NCBI GenBank assembly: GCA_016648135.1
Contig: JADDOH010011057.1
Coordinates: 56,552-120,551, forward strand
Reading direction: 5' to 3'
Length of the DNA: 64,000 nucleotides
Source of the DNA: Agrypnia vestita
Lineage: Eukaryota; Arthropoda; Insecta; Trichoptera; Phryganeidae
Positions within the stretch are counted from its first letter, which is position 1, and each line of letters starts with the position of its first letter. Under the pieces are notes generated by a model. That model was not told the origin of the DNA and did not search any database. It saw nothing but the letters and a program-made list of their open reading frames with translations. The translations under genes were made by a program, and so were the position numbers. This document shows, piece by piece, positions 33,582 through 44,321 of the stretch.

Positions 33582-35540
33582 AATGCGGCTGCATCACCTT
33601 GCATAGCGCAGCGGGAAGCACTACCAAAGCCTTGTGGTCTTCCGGTGATCATACCAAAGCCTTGTATTCAGCCAGTACTGTCGAAACCTTGTGTAAACTC
33701 ACCTCCACCACCACCAAAGCCTTGTGTAAAGCCATCCCTACCCCTACCCCAGCCTTGTGTAAAGCCACCCCCACCCCCACCAAAGCCATGTGTAAAGCCA
33801 CCTCCACCCCCACCCCAGCCTTGTGTAAAGCCACCTCCATCCCCACCCCAGCCTTGTGTAAAGCCACCTCCACCCCCACCCCAGCTTTGTGTAAAGCCAC
33901 CCCCACCCCCACCAAAGCCATGTGTAAAGCCACCTCCACCCCCACCCCAACCTTGTGTAAAGCCACCCCCACCCCCACCAAAGCCATGTGTAAAGCCACC
34001 TCCACCCCCACCCCAGCCTTGTGTAAAACTACCCCCACCCCCACCCAAGCCTTGTGTAAAGCCACCCCCACCCCCCCCTCCACCAAAACCTTGTGTAAAT
34101 CCAGGCCCACTCCCACCCCAGCCTCCTACAAAGCCACCACCATCCCCACCAAAACCTTGTATAAAACCACCACCACCACCACCTCCACCAACACCACCGA
34201 AGCCTTACGGGCTAAGCCGAAGCGAATCACGCTCTGTCAGTGAAGCCGAAGCTTCCAGCAAATCAAAATCCTCCAGCAGTTCCAAATCTGCAAGCGAATC
34301 AAGCTCCGCGAGTGAAGCCGAAGCTTCCAGCAGATCCAGGTCTGAAAGCGAATCACGCGCCGCTAGTGAATCTGAGGCTTCCAGCAAATCAAAATCTTCC
34401 AGTCGTTCAAAATCTGAAAGCGAATCAAGCTCCGCGAGTGAAGCCGAAGCTTCCAGCAGATCCAGGTCTGAAAGCGAATCACGCGCCGCTAGTGAATCTG
34501 AGGCTTCCAGCAAATCAAAATCTTCCAGTCGTTCAAAATCTGAAAGCGAATCAAGCTCCGCGAGTGAAGCCGAAGCTTCCAGCAGATCCAGGTCTGAAAG
34601 TGAATCACGCGCCGCTAGTGAATCCGAGGCTTCCAGCAAATCAAAGTCTTCCAGCCGTTCAAAATCTGAGAGCGAATCAAGCTCCGCAAGTGAAGCTGAG
34701 TCTTCTAGCAGGTCCAGGTCTGAAAGCGAGTCACGCTCCGCCAGTGAAGCCGAAGCAGCTAGCAAATCAAAATCTTCCAGCCGTTCAAAATCTGAAAGCG
34801 AATCAAGCTCCGCAAGTGAAGCTGAGTCTTCTAGCAGGTCCAGGTCTGAAAGCGAGTCACGCTCCGCCAGTGAAGCCGAAGCAGCTAGCAAATCAAAATC
34901 TTCCAGCCGTTCAAAATCTGAAAGCGAGTCAAGCTCCGCAAGTGAAGCTGAGTCTTCTAGCAAGTCCAGGTCTGAAAGCGAGTCACGCTCCGCCAGTGAA
35001 GCCGAAGCAGCTAGCAAATCAAAATCTTCCAGCCGTTCAAAATCTGAAAGCGAATCAAGCTCTGCGAGTGAAGCCGAGGCTTCCAGCAGATCCAGGTCTG
35101 AAAGCGAATCACGCGCCGCTAGTGAATCCGAGGCTTCCAGCAAATCAAAATCTTCCAGCCGTTCAAAATCTGAAAGCGAATCAAGCTCCGCGAGTGAAGC
35201 CGAAGCTTCCAGCAGATCCAGGTCTGAAAGTGAATCACGTTCTGCCAACGAAACCGAGGCTTCCAGCAAATCAACATCTTCCAGCCGTTCAAAATCTGAA
35301 AGCGAATCAAGCTCCGCGAGTGAAGCTGAGGCTTCCAGCAGGTCCAGGTCTGAAAGCGAGTCACGCTCCGCCAGTCAAGCCGAGGCTTCCAGTGAATCAA
35401 GGTCTTCCAGCTATTCCAAATCTGAAAGCGAATCAAGTTCTGCAAGTGAATCTAAGTCTTCAACCAGCTCAAGGTCTTCCAGTGAATCAGCATCAAAAAG
35501 CTATCCAGATGGCGGAATTGAAGAATGTGACCTTTACTAG
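33582..35540 (+). CDS. Gene 3, exon 2: Pro/Cys-rich plus Ser/acidic/basic repeat protein
   Basis: The exon encodes 652 residues (671 with exon 1) and ends Glu-Cys-Asp-Leu-Tyr before TAG. It begins Asn-Ala-Ala-Ala. Domain 1, residues 1 to about 208 of the exon, is built of 11-residue units of the form Cys-Val-Lys followed by six or more Pro and Lys/Gln-Pro, giving one Cys per unit. Domain 2, about 209 to 640, is Ser-rich: ten copies of a 42-residue unit in which serine alternates with Lys/Arg (basic half) and with Glu/Ala (acidic half). Ser-x-Glu sites are frequent, the sequence that secreted Fam20-type kinases modify, so phosphorylation is plausible. Sericins and caddisfly (Ser-X)n silk proteins have comparable serine-rich repeats. 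A secreted silk-coat or adhesive protein is my best inference. Long frames in other registers and on the minus strand are by-products. Confidence 0.85.
   Translation, partial: NAAASPCIAQREALPKPCGLPVIIPKPCIQPVLSKPCVNSPPPPPKPCVKPSLPLPQPCVKPPPPPPKPCVKPPPPPPQPCVKPPPSPPQPCVKPPPPPPQLCVKPPPPPPKPCVKPPPPPPQPCVKPPPPPPKPCVKPPPPPPQPCVKLPPPPPKPCVKPPPPPPPPKPCVNPGPLPPQPPTKPPPSPPKPCIKPPPPPPPPTPPKPYGLSRSESRSVSEAEASSKSKSSSSSKSASESSSASEAEASSRSRSESESRAASESEASSKSKSSSRSKSESESSSASEAEASSRSRSESESRAASESEASSKSKSSSRSKSESESSSASEAEASSRSRSESESRAASESEASSKSKSSSRSKSESESSSASEAESSSRSRSESESRSASEAEAASKSKSSSRSKSESESSSASEAESSSRSRSESESRSASEAEAASKSKSSSRSKSESESSSASEAESSSKSRSESESRSASEAEAASKSKSSSRSKSESESSSASEAEASSRSRSESESRAASESEASSKSKSSSRSKSESESSSASEAEASSRSRSESESRSANETEASSKSTSSSRSKSESESSSASEAEASSRSRSESESRSASQAEASSESRSSSYSKSESESSSASESKSSTSSRSSSESASKSYPDGGIEECDLY
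34251..35480 (+). repeat. 126-bp coding tandem repeat inside gene 3
   Basis: The phrase GCTTCCAGCAAATCAAA recurs at exactly 126 bp steps (34251, 34377, 34503 and so on) for about ten units. Several neighbouring units are almost identical at silent sites, and a variant block (GCAGCTAGCAAATCAAA) occupies three consecutive units from about 34755. That points to recent unequal exchange. The last unit is diverged. Confidence 0.9.
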
Positions 35541-36485
35541 GTAACAACTAAGTATATTATTTATTCAACTTTATTGTTTTTAAAAGATGTAATGTTGACT
35601 ATGACACGATCCTGAATACACCTGGCGGAAGGGTATCCAACTACTACTGTGACGGCAGCCGTAGGTCGTACTGCACAGTTCCATACATCACCTTGGCACT
35701 CTTGAATTCGTCAACATCGTTCCTTTTCAAACTATGTATTATAATTCCACCGCATAAATTCTATCTATTCTTAACAGTTGTAAAACCTCTATGCCCCTTT
35801 GATGACATACCGTTCATGTCCATATATTTTGATATTCACCTTTACTCGTAAGAAGGAAGTTTGAGTAAGTACATGGAAAGATTGAGTTTGTTATATTGCT
35901 TCGGTATCACTCGTTTGCCCTGCATTTTTACAAACATAGCGAAAGTATTACTGTAATTACATTATTTTATATGTAGTTTACAACGATTCCCCCTCCACTT
36001 TTACCCCATCTCTATTTTACCCTCTACCTGATATATTTACATTGCAAATCTGTACGGTTTGACCGATCGGACTCAAAATTTGGAAACATATTCTCTAGGA
36101 CCCGGCGGGTAAAATATGAGAAATTTCCTCCATCACTTCTACCCCTTTCTATCCCCCTGATCTATTTTTAATGCAAATCAATACCTGTTCTGAGATAGGT
36201 AGCCTTTTTAATCATTGTACCACCTTAGATCAATATTTTGAATATTTACATTTTCTCAGCATGTCTCATTATGTAACACACTATTATAAGATTTCTTTTG
36301 GCCATATCTATATTAATTACTACTAATTTTGGTTTTCAGGTTTCAGAAGACTGGCTCCATTTAACGTTGACTAGGAAGTGAATCTTAATATTTTCTTTTT
36401 ACATTATTATCTTGATTATTTTTTTTTAATTTTGTCTTCATGTTGGTATTGAAAAATTCTTCTAAATTTTACAAAAAATAAACCG
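35541..36485 (+). other. Gene 3 3' region: possible 3'-UTR intron and poly(A) signal
   Basis: GTAACA follows the stop codon immediately, and TTTTGGTTTTCAG stands at 36327-36339. An intron starting directly after the stop is therefore possible, giving a short final noncoding exon. AATAAA at 36477-36482 would then end the transcript about 140 nt on. Inside the putative intron (about 35980-36190) there are two copies of a C-rich repeat with the phrase CCTGATATATTTAC or CTGATCTATTT and an ACCCGGCGGGTAA motif. Confidence 0.4.
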
Positions 36486-37334
36486 AATATTAATAAGTAT
36501 GTATATATTTTTCCGCAACAATTTCGGGATAATAAATTTAAATGAACAAATTTCATTTGTTTTATTAATATTTATATAATAGTATAAAATGATTTTGATA
36601 CGTCAAAATAAGGATAGAATGAAATGGTACTTGATTCGAGTAAACACAACATTAATATTTACAACTGAGTTTATCTGCGCTTAAATGTAAAATAAAAGTA
36701 AAATCTATTATTTCACACTGAACTTATTCAAATTTAATTAATTAAAAAGGTTTGGATTAATTGTATGCGAGATAGAAGAGCGGAAAACAAAAGCTTCCGA
36801 CAGGTTCGAAAAAGTAATAGAAGTGAGTGGTGGGTCAGAAGGTGTGCTTGAAGTCAGCAGAGGGTGCATGCGGCCAGTGCATTGTGGTTATTCTACTGGG
36901 TAACCAGTGACCTGGCTGCGTTTCTACGTATTTTGTTCTATAGAGCTGATCAACAGAGTAACCATAACTACTTAACTACAATGTAACTTGAAGGTATGTT
37001 AAGTTTATAATAAATTGATAAATCTAAGAAACTTATTTTGGACTTTCTGTATATTAATCATGTGAACTGTATAATGAGGGCTCCATACAACTATATTAAA
37101 TTCTAGTATTGGTCGAATCAGGGTCTTAAATAATAATATGAAAGTGTTAATTTTCTTGAAACCTTTGCTTAACTCTAGTAAGAAATCTAAAGTTCTTAAT
37201 CCTCTATCAACTGTCGAGTTGATATGGGGGACTAAAGAAAACTTTTTGTCAATAATTACGCCTAGATCTCTTATTTCATCTACTACACTCGTGTTAATGT
37301 CTCATTTAATTTATTTTTTTTAAAATGATACTAA

Positions 37335-38505
37335 AATATCCACCGTTTAGCCCTCCAGGTAAATGAACTAATAAAATTATTTATAATGTCCCTTCCTAAC
37401 AAATAAAGTTTATATGAATTTAGAAACAAGGGATTAAGTATATAAAAAGTACGAGGGGGAGGAAGATATACATCACTCTGTTCTCAATTTTTATCCTTTT
37501 AGTTCTTCCTAAATTTATTTATTTATTTTCTTGTACAAGTGATTAGTACAACCTTTTTAAATACCAATACACCCGAGTGGACAATTTAATTTGCACTTGT
37601 TATAACCCCGCTACCATTTCCATATTTAGCATTTATTTTAATATATACCTAACATTTATTTGAAATAGATTTTTATCGATTTTTTATTTAGGTTAACCAT
37701 TCAGGTCAACGAACGTATAGCTTACATTAGTCCCAAGGTTGAAGTATTTGAAGTCAAAGAGATGAATTTTTACCCTTTAGCCTGTTGAGCCTCTCGGGTC
37801 AATGAACTCATTTAATTGTTTATATTAACACAATAAAAATCGAAACGAGTAGTATTTAAATTAATTTGGTAACAAAGGATGTAGAGTATAAATAGTATGG
37901 AAGGGTAGAGATGCGTCACTGTGTTCTCGATTTTCGTCATGTTAAGTTGTTTTTCAATCAATGTATTTATTATCCTGTAGAAGTGTTCTACTGAAGTAAA
38001 GCCCTTTTAAATACCAATACACCCGTGTGGGAAATTTAACTACTGTTATATCATGCCTAGAATATTTTAGCATTTATTTGAACTAGAATATCGATACAAA
38101 TATTTGTTTTGTTTAGGCTAGCCATTTAGGTCAATGAACTTATTGTTTACGTTAGTCTCTAGGTTGGAGGATTTCATATGAGGACAAAGAGATGAATCTT
38201 CACCCATTAGCCTATTCAGTCCTTTAGGTCATTTCATTTCATAAATTGTTCATTTTGACATCATAAAAATCCCTTCGAAATAAATAATGTTTATATTCAT
38301 TTGGAAACAAAGGATATAGAGTAGGTATAAATACTAAGAACGTGCGGAAGCCTCATCACTGTGTTTCTGATTTTTGCTCTGTAAAGTTCTTCTCAAATAA
38401 ATTTATTAATTCTCCTGTAGAAGTGTTTAATTGAATAAAACCCTCTTAAATATTGATACACTTGTGTGGGAAATTTAATTCTACACTTGTTATTTGTTCT
38501 AGCTG
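37335..38505. repeat. Tandem array, about 440 bp monomer, nearly three copies
   Basis: Markers recur in the same order. CACTCTGTTCTC (37473), CACTGTGTTCTCG (37917) and CACTGTGTTTCTG (38357) are 440-444 bp apart. Each is followed by a TTCTCNTGTANAAGTG-like phrase and a TGTGGGAAATTTAA-like phrase, and preceded by TAGCC...AGGTCAATGAACT. The copies differ by many substitutions and small indels, so the array is old. No open frame spans it. Confidence 0.8.
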
Positions 38506-39060
38506 ACCTCTATGCTATAATTCGATAAGACAGCTGCAGATATTAAACGTAGATACCTTCCTGACTAACGTTGTAATTAACAGCGATCACCGACAGATGG
38601 CAGTTTTTTTTAATGTTTTAGTAAATTTACAGATTATTAACGTGTCTTTGATAACCCTGATAGGTAGTTCTATGTAGTGTGACATTAAATCATAAGGTAT
38701 ATTTGAAGTGAGGCTTCTTTAGGCGTATTTGATGCGAAATTTTAGCTATAGAACGGAATACTTGAAAAGTTTCATGAACACCATAGAAGATATGTTGGAT
38801 ATTAAAAAAATTGAGTTTTATACAGGTACAGATAAATGCGCAAAGGTGACGCGTACAGCACTTGAAGATCCTTATGTCGCCAAGGTTTGACTGAAATCAA
38901 AAATTGAAAGCATCCCTATAAAAAAAAAATTATACGCAAAAACAAAATTTTACGGGAGAGAGAAAAACACTTGGTGAAATAAATAACCAGAATCTCCGAT
39001 TTTTTCATTTTCTAAAACTCACTTGCCTTATATTTATGTTTTTTTGATTTTCATGTCATC

Positions 39061-39114
39061 AAGCAATCCCAGTAACATATAACAAATATTTGTTATATGT
39101 CACTGGGATTGCTT
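39061..39114. repeat. 54-bp palindrome, 27-bp arms
   Basis: AAGCAATCCCAGTAACATAT runs on through ACAAAT and is followed without a loop by its reverse complement, with one mismatch. Transcribed RNA would form a near-perfect hairpin. The lack of a loop argues against an ordinary microRNA precursor. Confidence 0.9.
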
Positions 39115-40258
39115 GTTTGTTGTTTGTTGATTTTTGTTATTTGTTACTACCAGATGAATATAGAGGAATAAAGACTCTTTTTCCAAGTTAGCTTTGTAAC
39201 TTTTGAGGTCAAATTTCGGCAAGATTGAGTTGAAATCATGTTACAAAATACCGCACATGGTGCATACTGACTATTTTTAAATAATAACATCACTTTGTGA
39301 CCTGATGTACTATAAAGACCCTTTTTCTAAGGACGCCTTCAATTATTTATATGTTAAAAAATGTAATGTCTACAATGTAGCGTATCAAATGAATATTTTT
39401 TTATTGTGAAAATGAGAGCAGTTTGAAAATAATTTGCATTTTTTTCCTTTTTTAAATTTAGTTTTATAATAAGTAAACGGACCACATTATCGAAAAAATC
39501 GTAGGTACCTACTCTACATAGTAAAAAATGTTATAAGTAAGATGTGTGTATAGTTTGAACAAAATCGGTCAAGTATTTTTTGAGATATTCCAAGAGTCTA
39601 AAAAGGAAGCAAAAAAAATATGGCGACACAAAATAAATACACAATATTCCACATTATAAAAATAAAGCTATCATTAGCAGCTGCGAAATCTATGTATACT
39701 AACTTTGGCCTGAATAAATAATGATTTGAAAGTAAAAGAACGCTTTAAAAGTAATCTGTACTGGAAATTACTCTTTTAAAGTAAAGTAAAAGTAAGAGTA
39801 CTGCAAATTACTCTTTAAAAGCTTACCTTAACCTTTAAATCATTAAGTATTATCTTTGTATTCGGGCAATCTGTATCATGGCAGGGATCATGTATGTCTC
39901 TATAGTAGTCCATTTGAATATACGAAAGAAACTCTTTTAAAACATATATACAACTTTCAAACATTTGGTAATATATGGATGTTCTTAAGACAGAATCGAT
40001 AAAGACTTCCACACACTTTTCCCAAATGAATAACTTAGTCTTCGTGAGACTTCTACAATTTACCTTAATGAAAATAAAATCATTTCTAAATAATAATTCT
40101 AAGTAAATGAAGAGTTTTGTAATATCTCTAATCTTCGATTCCTGGACCAGGCGTCAACCTTTAATAGTATAAGCAATGTCCCCGCAATATTTGAGCTGCC
40201 CCTTACAGTTTTCGGTTCTTATCTGTGCTTTCTTAAATTTGCTATGTATCATGTTAAT

Positions 40259-40345
40259 GTATAGCTATTTAGGTCGCACGTGTCTTTACTGTATAGCTTT
40301 TTAGGTCGCGTGTGTCGTTACTGTATAGCTATTTAGGTCGCAGTA
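40259..40345. repeat. Minisatellite, about 32 bp unit, three copies
   Basis: GTATAGCTATTTAGGTCGC recurs at about 40259, 40291 (one base changed) and 40323, separated by similar GTGTCTTTACT and GTGTCGTTACT spacers. Confidence 0.85.
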
Positions 40346-41274
40346 AATACTTATGACAGTCAAAATGATTGATGTATTCATATTAATTTTTATTGTGAAA
40401 AACGCGTCAAATTCGTTCTCTTTCTTTTTGGGTGGTTGCGTTTTTTTTTTCTTCCGTAAGATTTCGAAGCCAAGGGTAATTCTGCGAACGGTTTTGTCGT
40501 AAGAACACCCTCATGGTCGTGGCTGCACATGTGCTACAAAGCCATAAATTTCTAAGGAGACGGGGTACATGATTTTTACCAAATTTTCTCCGAATCCGTG
40601 CTAAGGAAGCTATTACTTTCTAAAACCGACATTTAACATTGTTCGCCAGTCCGTTCATTCATTGTAGAAAAATCTCGCTTTGCTTCCGTATATTCTTGAA
40701 CGGTAATAAATTATATAGCCCCAGCCGGGGTGGTCCAAAAGCCATATGTGCCCAGACGCGCATTCCATCTATTGTTTTTATTATTATAATAATTAATAAA
40801 AACATGTATATAAGAGCAGCAGATAATAAAGTTAGCTGGATTTCGATATTTTAATATATAATTATAGGTAGATATAGGTAGACAATGATTAGGATTCTTT
40901 TATCAATTTTAAATGTACATAATTATAAAATTATCAATCAATAGTATTTAATCTAGTTATATTAATATCATAGTTTGGGTGACCACCGAAAATAAGTTTA
41001 AAAATAAGATATGCTAAGTTGTATTTTATCGTATAGAATTAGGTAATTGTATTGTTAATTACATAGTGTATATGTATGTACTTGTATGTTAGGTATATTA
41101 ATAATAATTTGATGTTGTGTGTTGATAAATTAATTGTTAATGTAATTAATTTTATGTAAAAATTATTTATAAATTGTAGTAATTTTAAAATGATTATTTC
41201 TTGCTAATTAAGTAAAATAATATTAAGAGGCGTTACCAAAAATTAGGCCTAACGAATAAGAATTAAGGGTTGGA

Positions 41275-41960
41275 CAGGAGGGAAGTGGCCAAAACGCTGA
41301 AATGTATAAAAACCCTGCGTGGCCACTCCCACAGGCAGTTGGGGCTTGCAAGCAGTTGGGAGTAGTTAGCACGGACCGTAGTGAGACAGTAGCTAGTTGG
41401 AAGTGGAATTGTGATGTGAAATACGGCGTCGGCCGGCAGTGAGAGATGGCTGTCGGCCGACCATCAATTAAGTGAACCGCGGAAGGAGTGCCGAGAAGGA
41501 AGAGGTAAGAGATCTCGGCTAGTCAGAGCGACAGTCGAGAGGACCACGCCGAGAAGCCCCAGCGGAGGAAGAAGACTCCCTGGAGAGCCGGGTGGTCTGA
41601 CGTGATCTTGACTGTCAAGGCGACAGTCAAGCAGGCTGAGGAGGACGCCTGAAGTCCACTAACAGCGGCGTCAGGTGGATTGATGTAGCCTGACGTGGCC
41701 GCTGTTACGGACAAAAGAAGAGGACAAGGGCGGAGCCGAAGACCATTGGAGATGGTCAGCTGGTTATCAGGGCGATAACCAGCCCGCCGCCAGCGCAGAA
41801 GGAGACCAGCGTGAGATGGGCCTCACGCCATGCGTCACCTTCGGCGTCGCTGGAGCAGAAGCGCGAGGGAATCGCGCGGCGACGTCGCTCCGTGATGCGT
41901 ACAGCGTCGCGTCGCCGGACCAGGACGTCGCCACGTTCAAGACGGTAGAAAGGTAGAATT
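41275..41960 (+). repeat. GC-rich interspersed element, copy 2 (plus)
   Basis: It starts near TATAAAAACCCTGCGTGGCC and continues with CACTCCCACAG, a purine-rich GC-rich body, the phrase AGCGGCGTCAGGTGGATTG and the palindrome CTGGTTATCAGGGCGATAACC. It ends with an AAGACGGTAGAAAGGTAGAA-like tail. It is the inverted counterpart of 4270-4880. A TATA-type box just ahead of the GC-rich part suggests a promoter at 41306. No long frame exists; a 63-codon minus frame is probably chance. Confidence 0.6.
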
Positions 41961-41999
41961 AACGTTAGATAATAAGGTTAGATTTAACGATGAATTTGA

Positions 42000-42200
42000 A
42001 CATTAAAAATTTGAAAAATCCAAAATTATACTATAATTATTAATTTTTTAACGAAAATTTGTTAGATCATTTTTATCGTCGCCACGAGTCTGCAAAGTTT
42101 CTGCTAAATTGGATCACGGGAAAAGGGTTAAAAATCGATCCAAAGTTTTTGCGTCAAGCAAGCAAACGCTACGAGTTAAAAGAAAGGAAGTAAAAACAGG
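42000..42200 (+). repeat. Interspersed repeat, inverted partner of 23210-23420
   Basis: It contains ATTGGATCACGGGAAAAGG, GCCACGAGTCTGC and TTTTTTAACGAAAATTTGTT in the order seen on the minus strand at 23210-23420. It directly follows the GC-rich element copy 2, so the two may be parts of one larger insertion here. Confidence 0.75.
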
Positions 42201-43989
42201 CCGGTAAACATTTAAATATAGTTGACATCTCGAATAGGTAAAACATATAAAATTAATAATAATACAAAAGTGGTTACAAATAACAAAATACAACTACTAA
42301 ACGACCTCGGAAACTTCGATATCAAATCGTTTTAAGTACATAACTTACTCCATATAAAAATTACATTAATTTCATAATATACATGAAATTAAAGAGTCTA
42401 CATAGACCTCTCGGATAAACAGAAATAAAATGTAAATAGTCAAAAGGGGTACATGAATTTAAGTTTTTGGTTGATTAAGTTTACGAAGAACACTTATTGA
42501 TATGCTGCAGTATATGAAAAAAGTATTATACGAAAATAAGGTCTGGTCAAAAATCAACAAATATTAAAATTCATTATTTTGGCTGTACGAAGTTCTCAGT
42601 TATTAAGAGGACACTTATATGATCTTATTATATACCTGGACATTTGCGTAGTTTCTTCAAGGGGAAGACCCAAATGACCAGGGTAGATTTTGGGTCTTAT
42701 TTTTGTTGATGTGGGTTGGTGGTGGATGAATCAAAAAATCGTATAAAGGTTTCCACAATTTTCACAGTTCTTTTAAATATTATTAGATCAGTCCAATATA
42801 TACAGGACAATAATGTCAATTCACTTTACACAAAAAGATTATTTTTATAGTTCCAACATAAAGTTTAAACAACTCTGGTATTATTGATATTAGATCAACA
42901 AAGGTTATTCATTAAAACAACTCACTGTTTGAATATACATACTTCAATTAATAGTTAAAACCTAATTCTTTCTCTACTGAATTTATTAGTTATTCAATAC
43001 AAAGTAGGTGTAGAAGAAACTAAACTCGGTCGTTGAAAAACACATGTTTATCGTACCACCGTAGAAAGACGAAGCGCCGAGGCAGAAGAATACCTCGCGG
43101 CGAGGATAATTTTAGGAATCTTATAGCACACTTACAACGACACGTATATGAAACAGTGACATATGTGTGAGACGACAGTGATACTAAACTACAATCAATT
43201 GCTAATTGGGGACCCTTTGTGATCCATCTTGTAGAAAGGGACCATCTATCCAGTTCGTGGGCGCAATGAATCGACGTCACTTAGGTTCAAGTGTCGTTTG
43301 ACCTATATACGAAGGCTGGTCTAAACCAGTTTAAGCTGGTTTTTCCCAGTATAAATGCAATTTTTAAAATAAATTTGCGTCGCAGATTTAAAAGATTTGG
43401 CAGTTGAAAATGTTTTCTGTCACCTAATTCATTCGTGAATACAAAATGATTACGATATAATCCAGATTTACGTATTTTTTTAAATATACCATGACAAGGA
43501 GGCCTCCATGGCGCCATCACCAGCGGCTGGGGATGCATGGAGAGGAGACGTGACGTGGCTATGACGGAGGTGCTTAAGTATTATATTGCATATAATTAGT
43601 AACCCGTGTTGCACAAGTTTTAAGTTAAGTTTATTTTTTGTTTTGTGATAAAATTTGTGAATTTTAATTATGAATAGCCGTCGTCTTTTAGAAAATCGAT
43701 CGTGTTCGTGCATGTCTTCAGCTCAAAAAGATGCGTGCTCATCAATATAAACAAATCTAAGTTTGTTTAATTTCTTATATATACTTTTTTAATATATACT
43801 CATAGAAGTAGAAGAAATGAAAAAATATTTTTTACAATAACAAACATATCTACTATGTTCTTATAAATAATTGTTATAAAAACTTTTTTAATGTTTTTCC
43901 GATTTATTCATTAAAAATTAAAATTAAAAACCTACGATGGATTGCGCTTGTAGTTTTGATTGCACGTATAAGGTACACTGTGAACAAGA
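42201..43989. other. Intergenic, nothing recognised
   Basis: AT-rich. A few minus-strand frames of 77-86 codons near 43020-43713 have no domain I recognise and no consistent splice signals. Confidence 0.45.
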
Positions 43990-44321
43990 AAAAGTTTTTC
44001 AAGTGTCTGAAAGCACATTTACTGATAAATGTGTTTAACGACTACACGAATAACCCCACATGATCATGAAAACAGTTATTCGCCAAAGTGCGTCTGAGCA
44101 TACCTTTTAAATATGACTTAGGATTGAAAAATTAATTTATATATAAACCCTTTTTCTTACCTGGTGTATGACAGTACATGGAGTTCAAAGTGAGCTTTAA
44201 TACTGCTCAAGTAATTACAACGTGATCATAAAAATAGATATTTCACCAGTTTGCTCAGCACATGCACTTGTAAGCTAGATTTATGAATGCACGAATAATT
44301 GCACTGCAAACATAAAAACAG
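43990..44321 (-). pseudogene. Decayed zinc fingers past the stop of the 13-finger exon
   Basis: In the same minus-strand frame beyond the TAA at 44322, finger-like sequence continues (Leu-Cys-Leu-Gln-Cys-Asn-Tyr-Ser-Cys, then Arg-Cys-Asn-Tyr). It has stops and lost His residues. The ancestral array was evidently longer, and the present stop arose in a linker. Confidence 0.65.

Larger units (their letters stand above)
36486..41274. other. Intergenic, repeats only
   Basis: No gene is seen. It contains a tandem array at 37335-38505, a 54-bp palindrome at 39061 and a 32-bp minisatellite at 40259. The rest is AT-rich sequence with stops in all frames. Confidence 0.55.

Noticed and set aside
34251..35480. 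CRISPR-like array because of evenly spaced repeats
   Set aside because: The repeats are coding, contiguous and 126 bp long without unique spacers, in a eukaryotic context.
34205..35544. A 354-codon minus frame and a 434-codon second plus frame over the serine repeats
   Set aside because: Same cause: the 126-bp repeat has no stops in these registers. The spliced frame with the signal peptide explains the locus.
39061..39114. MicroRNA precursor
   Set aside because: The hairpin has no loop and only 27-bp arms; without small-RNA data an inverted duplication is the simpler reading.
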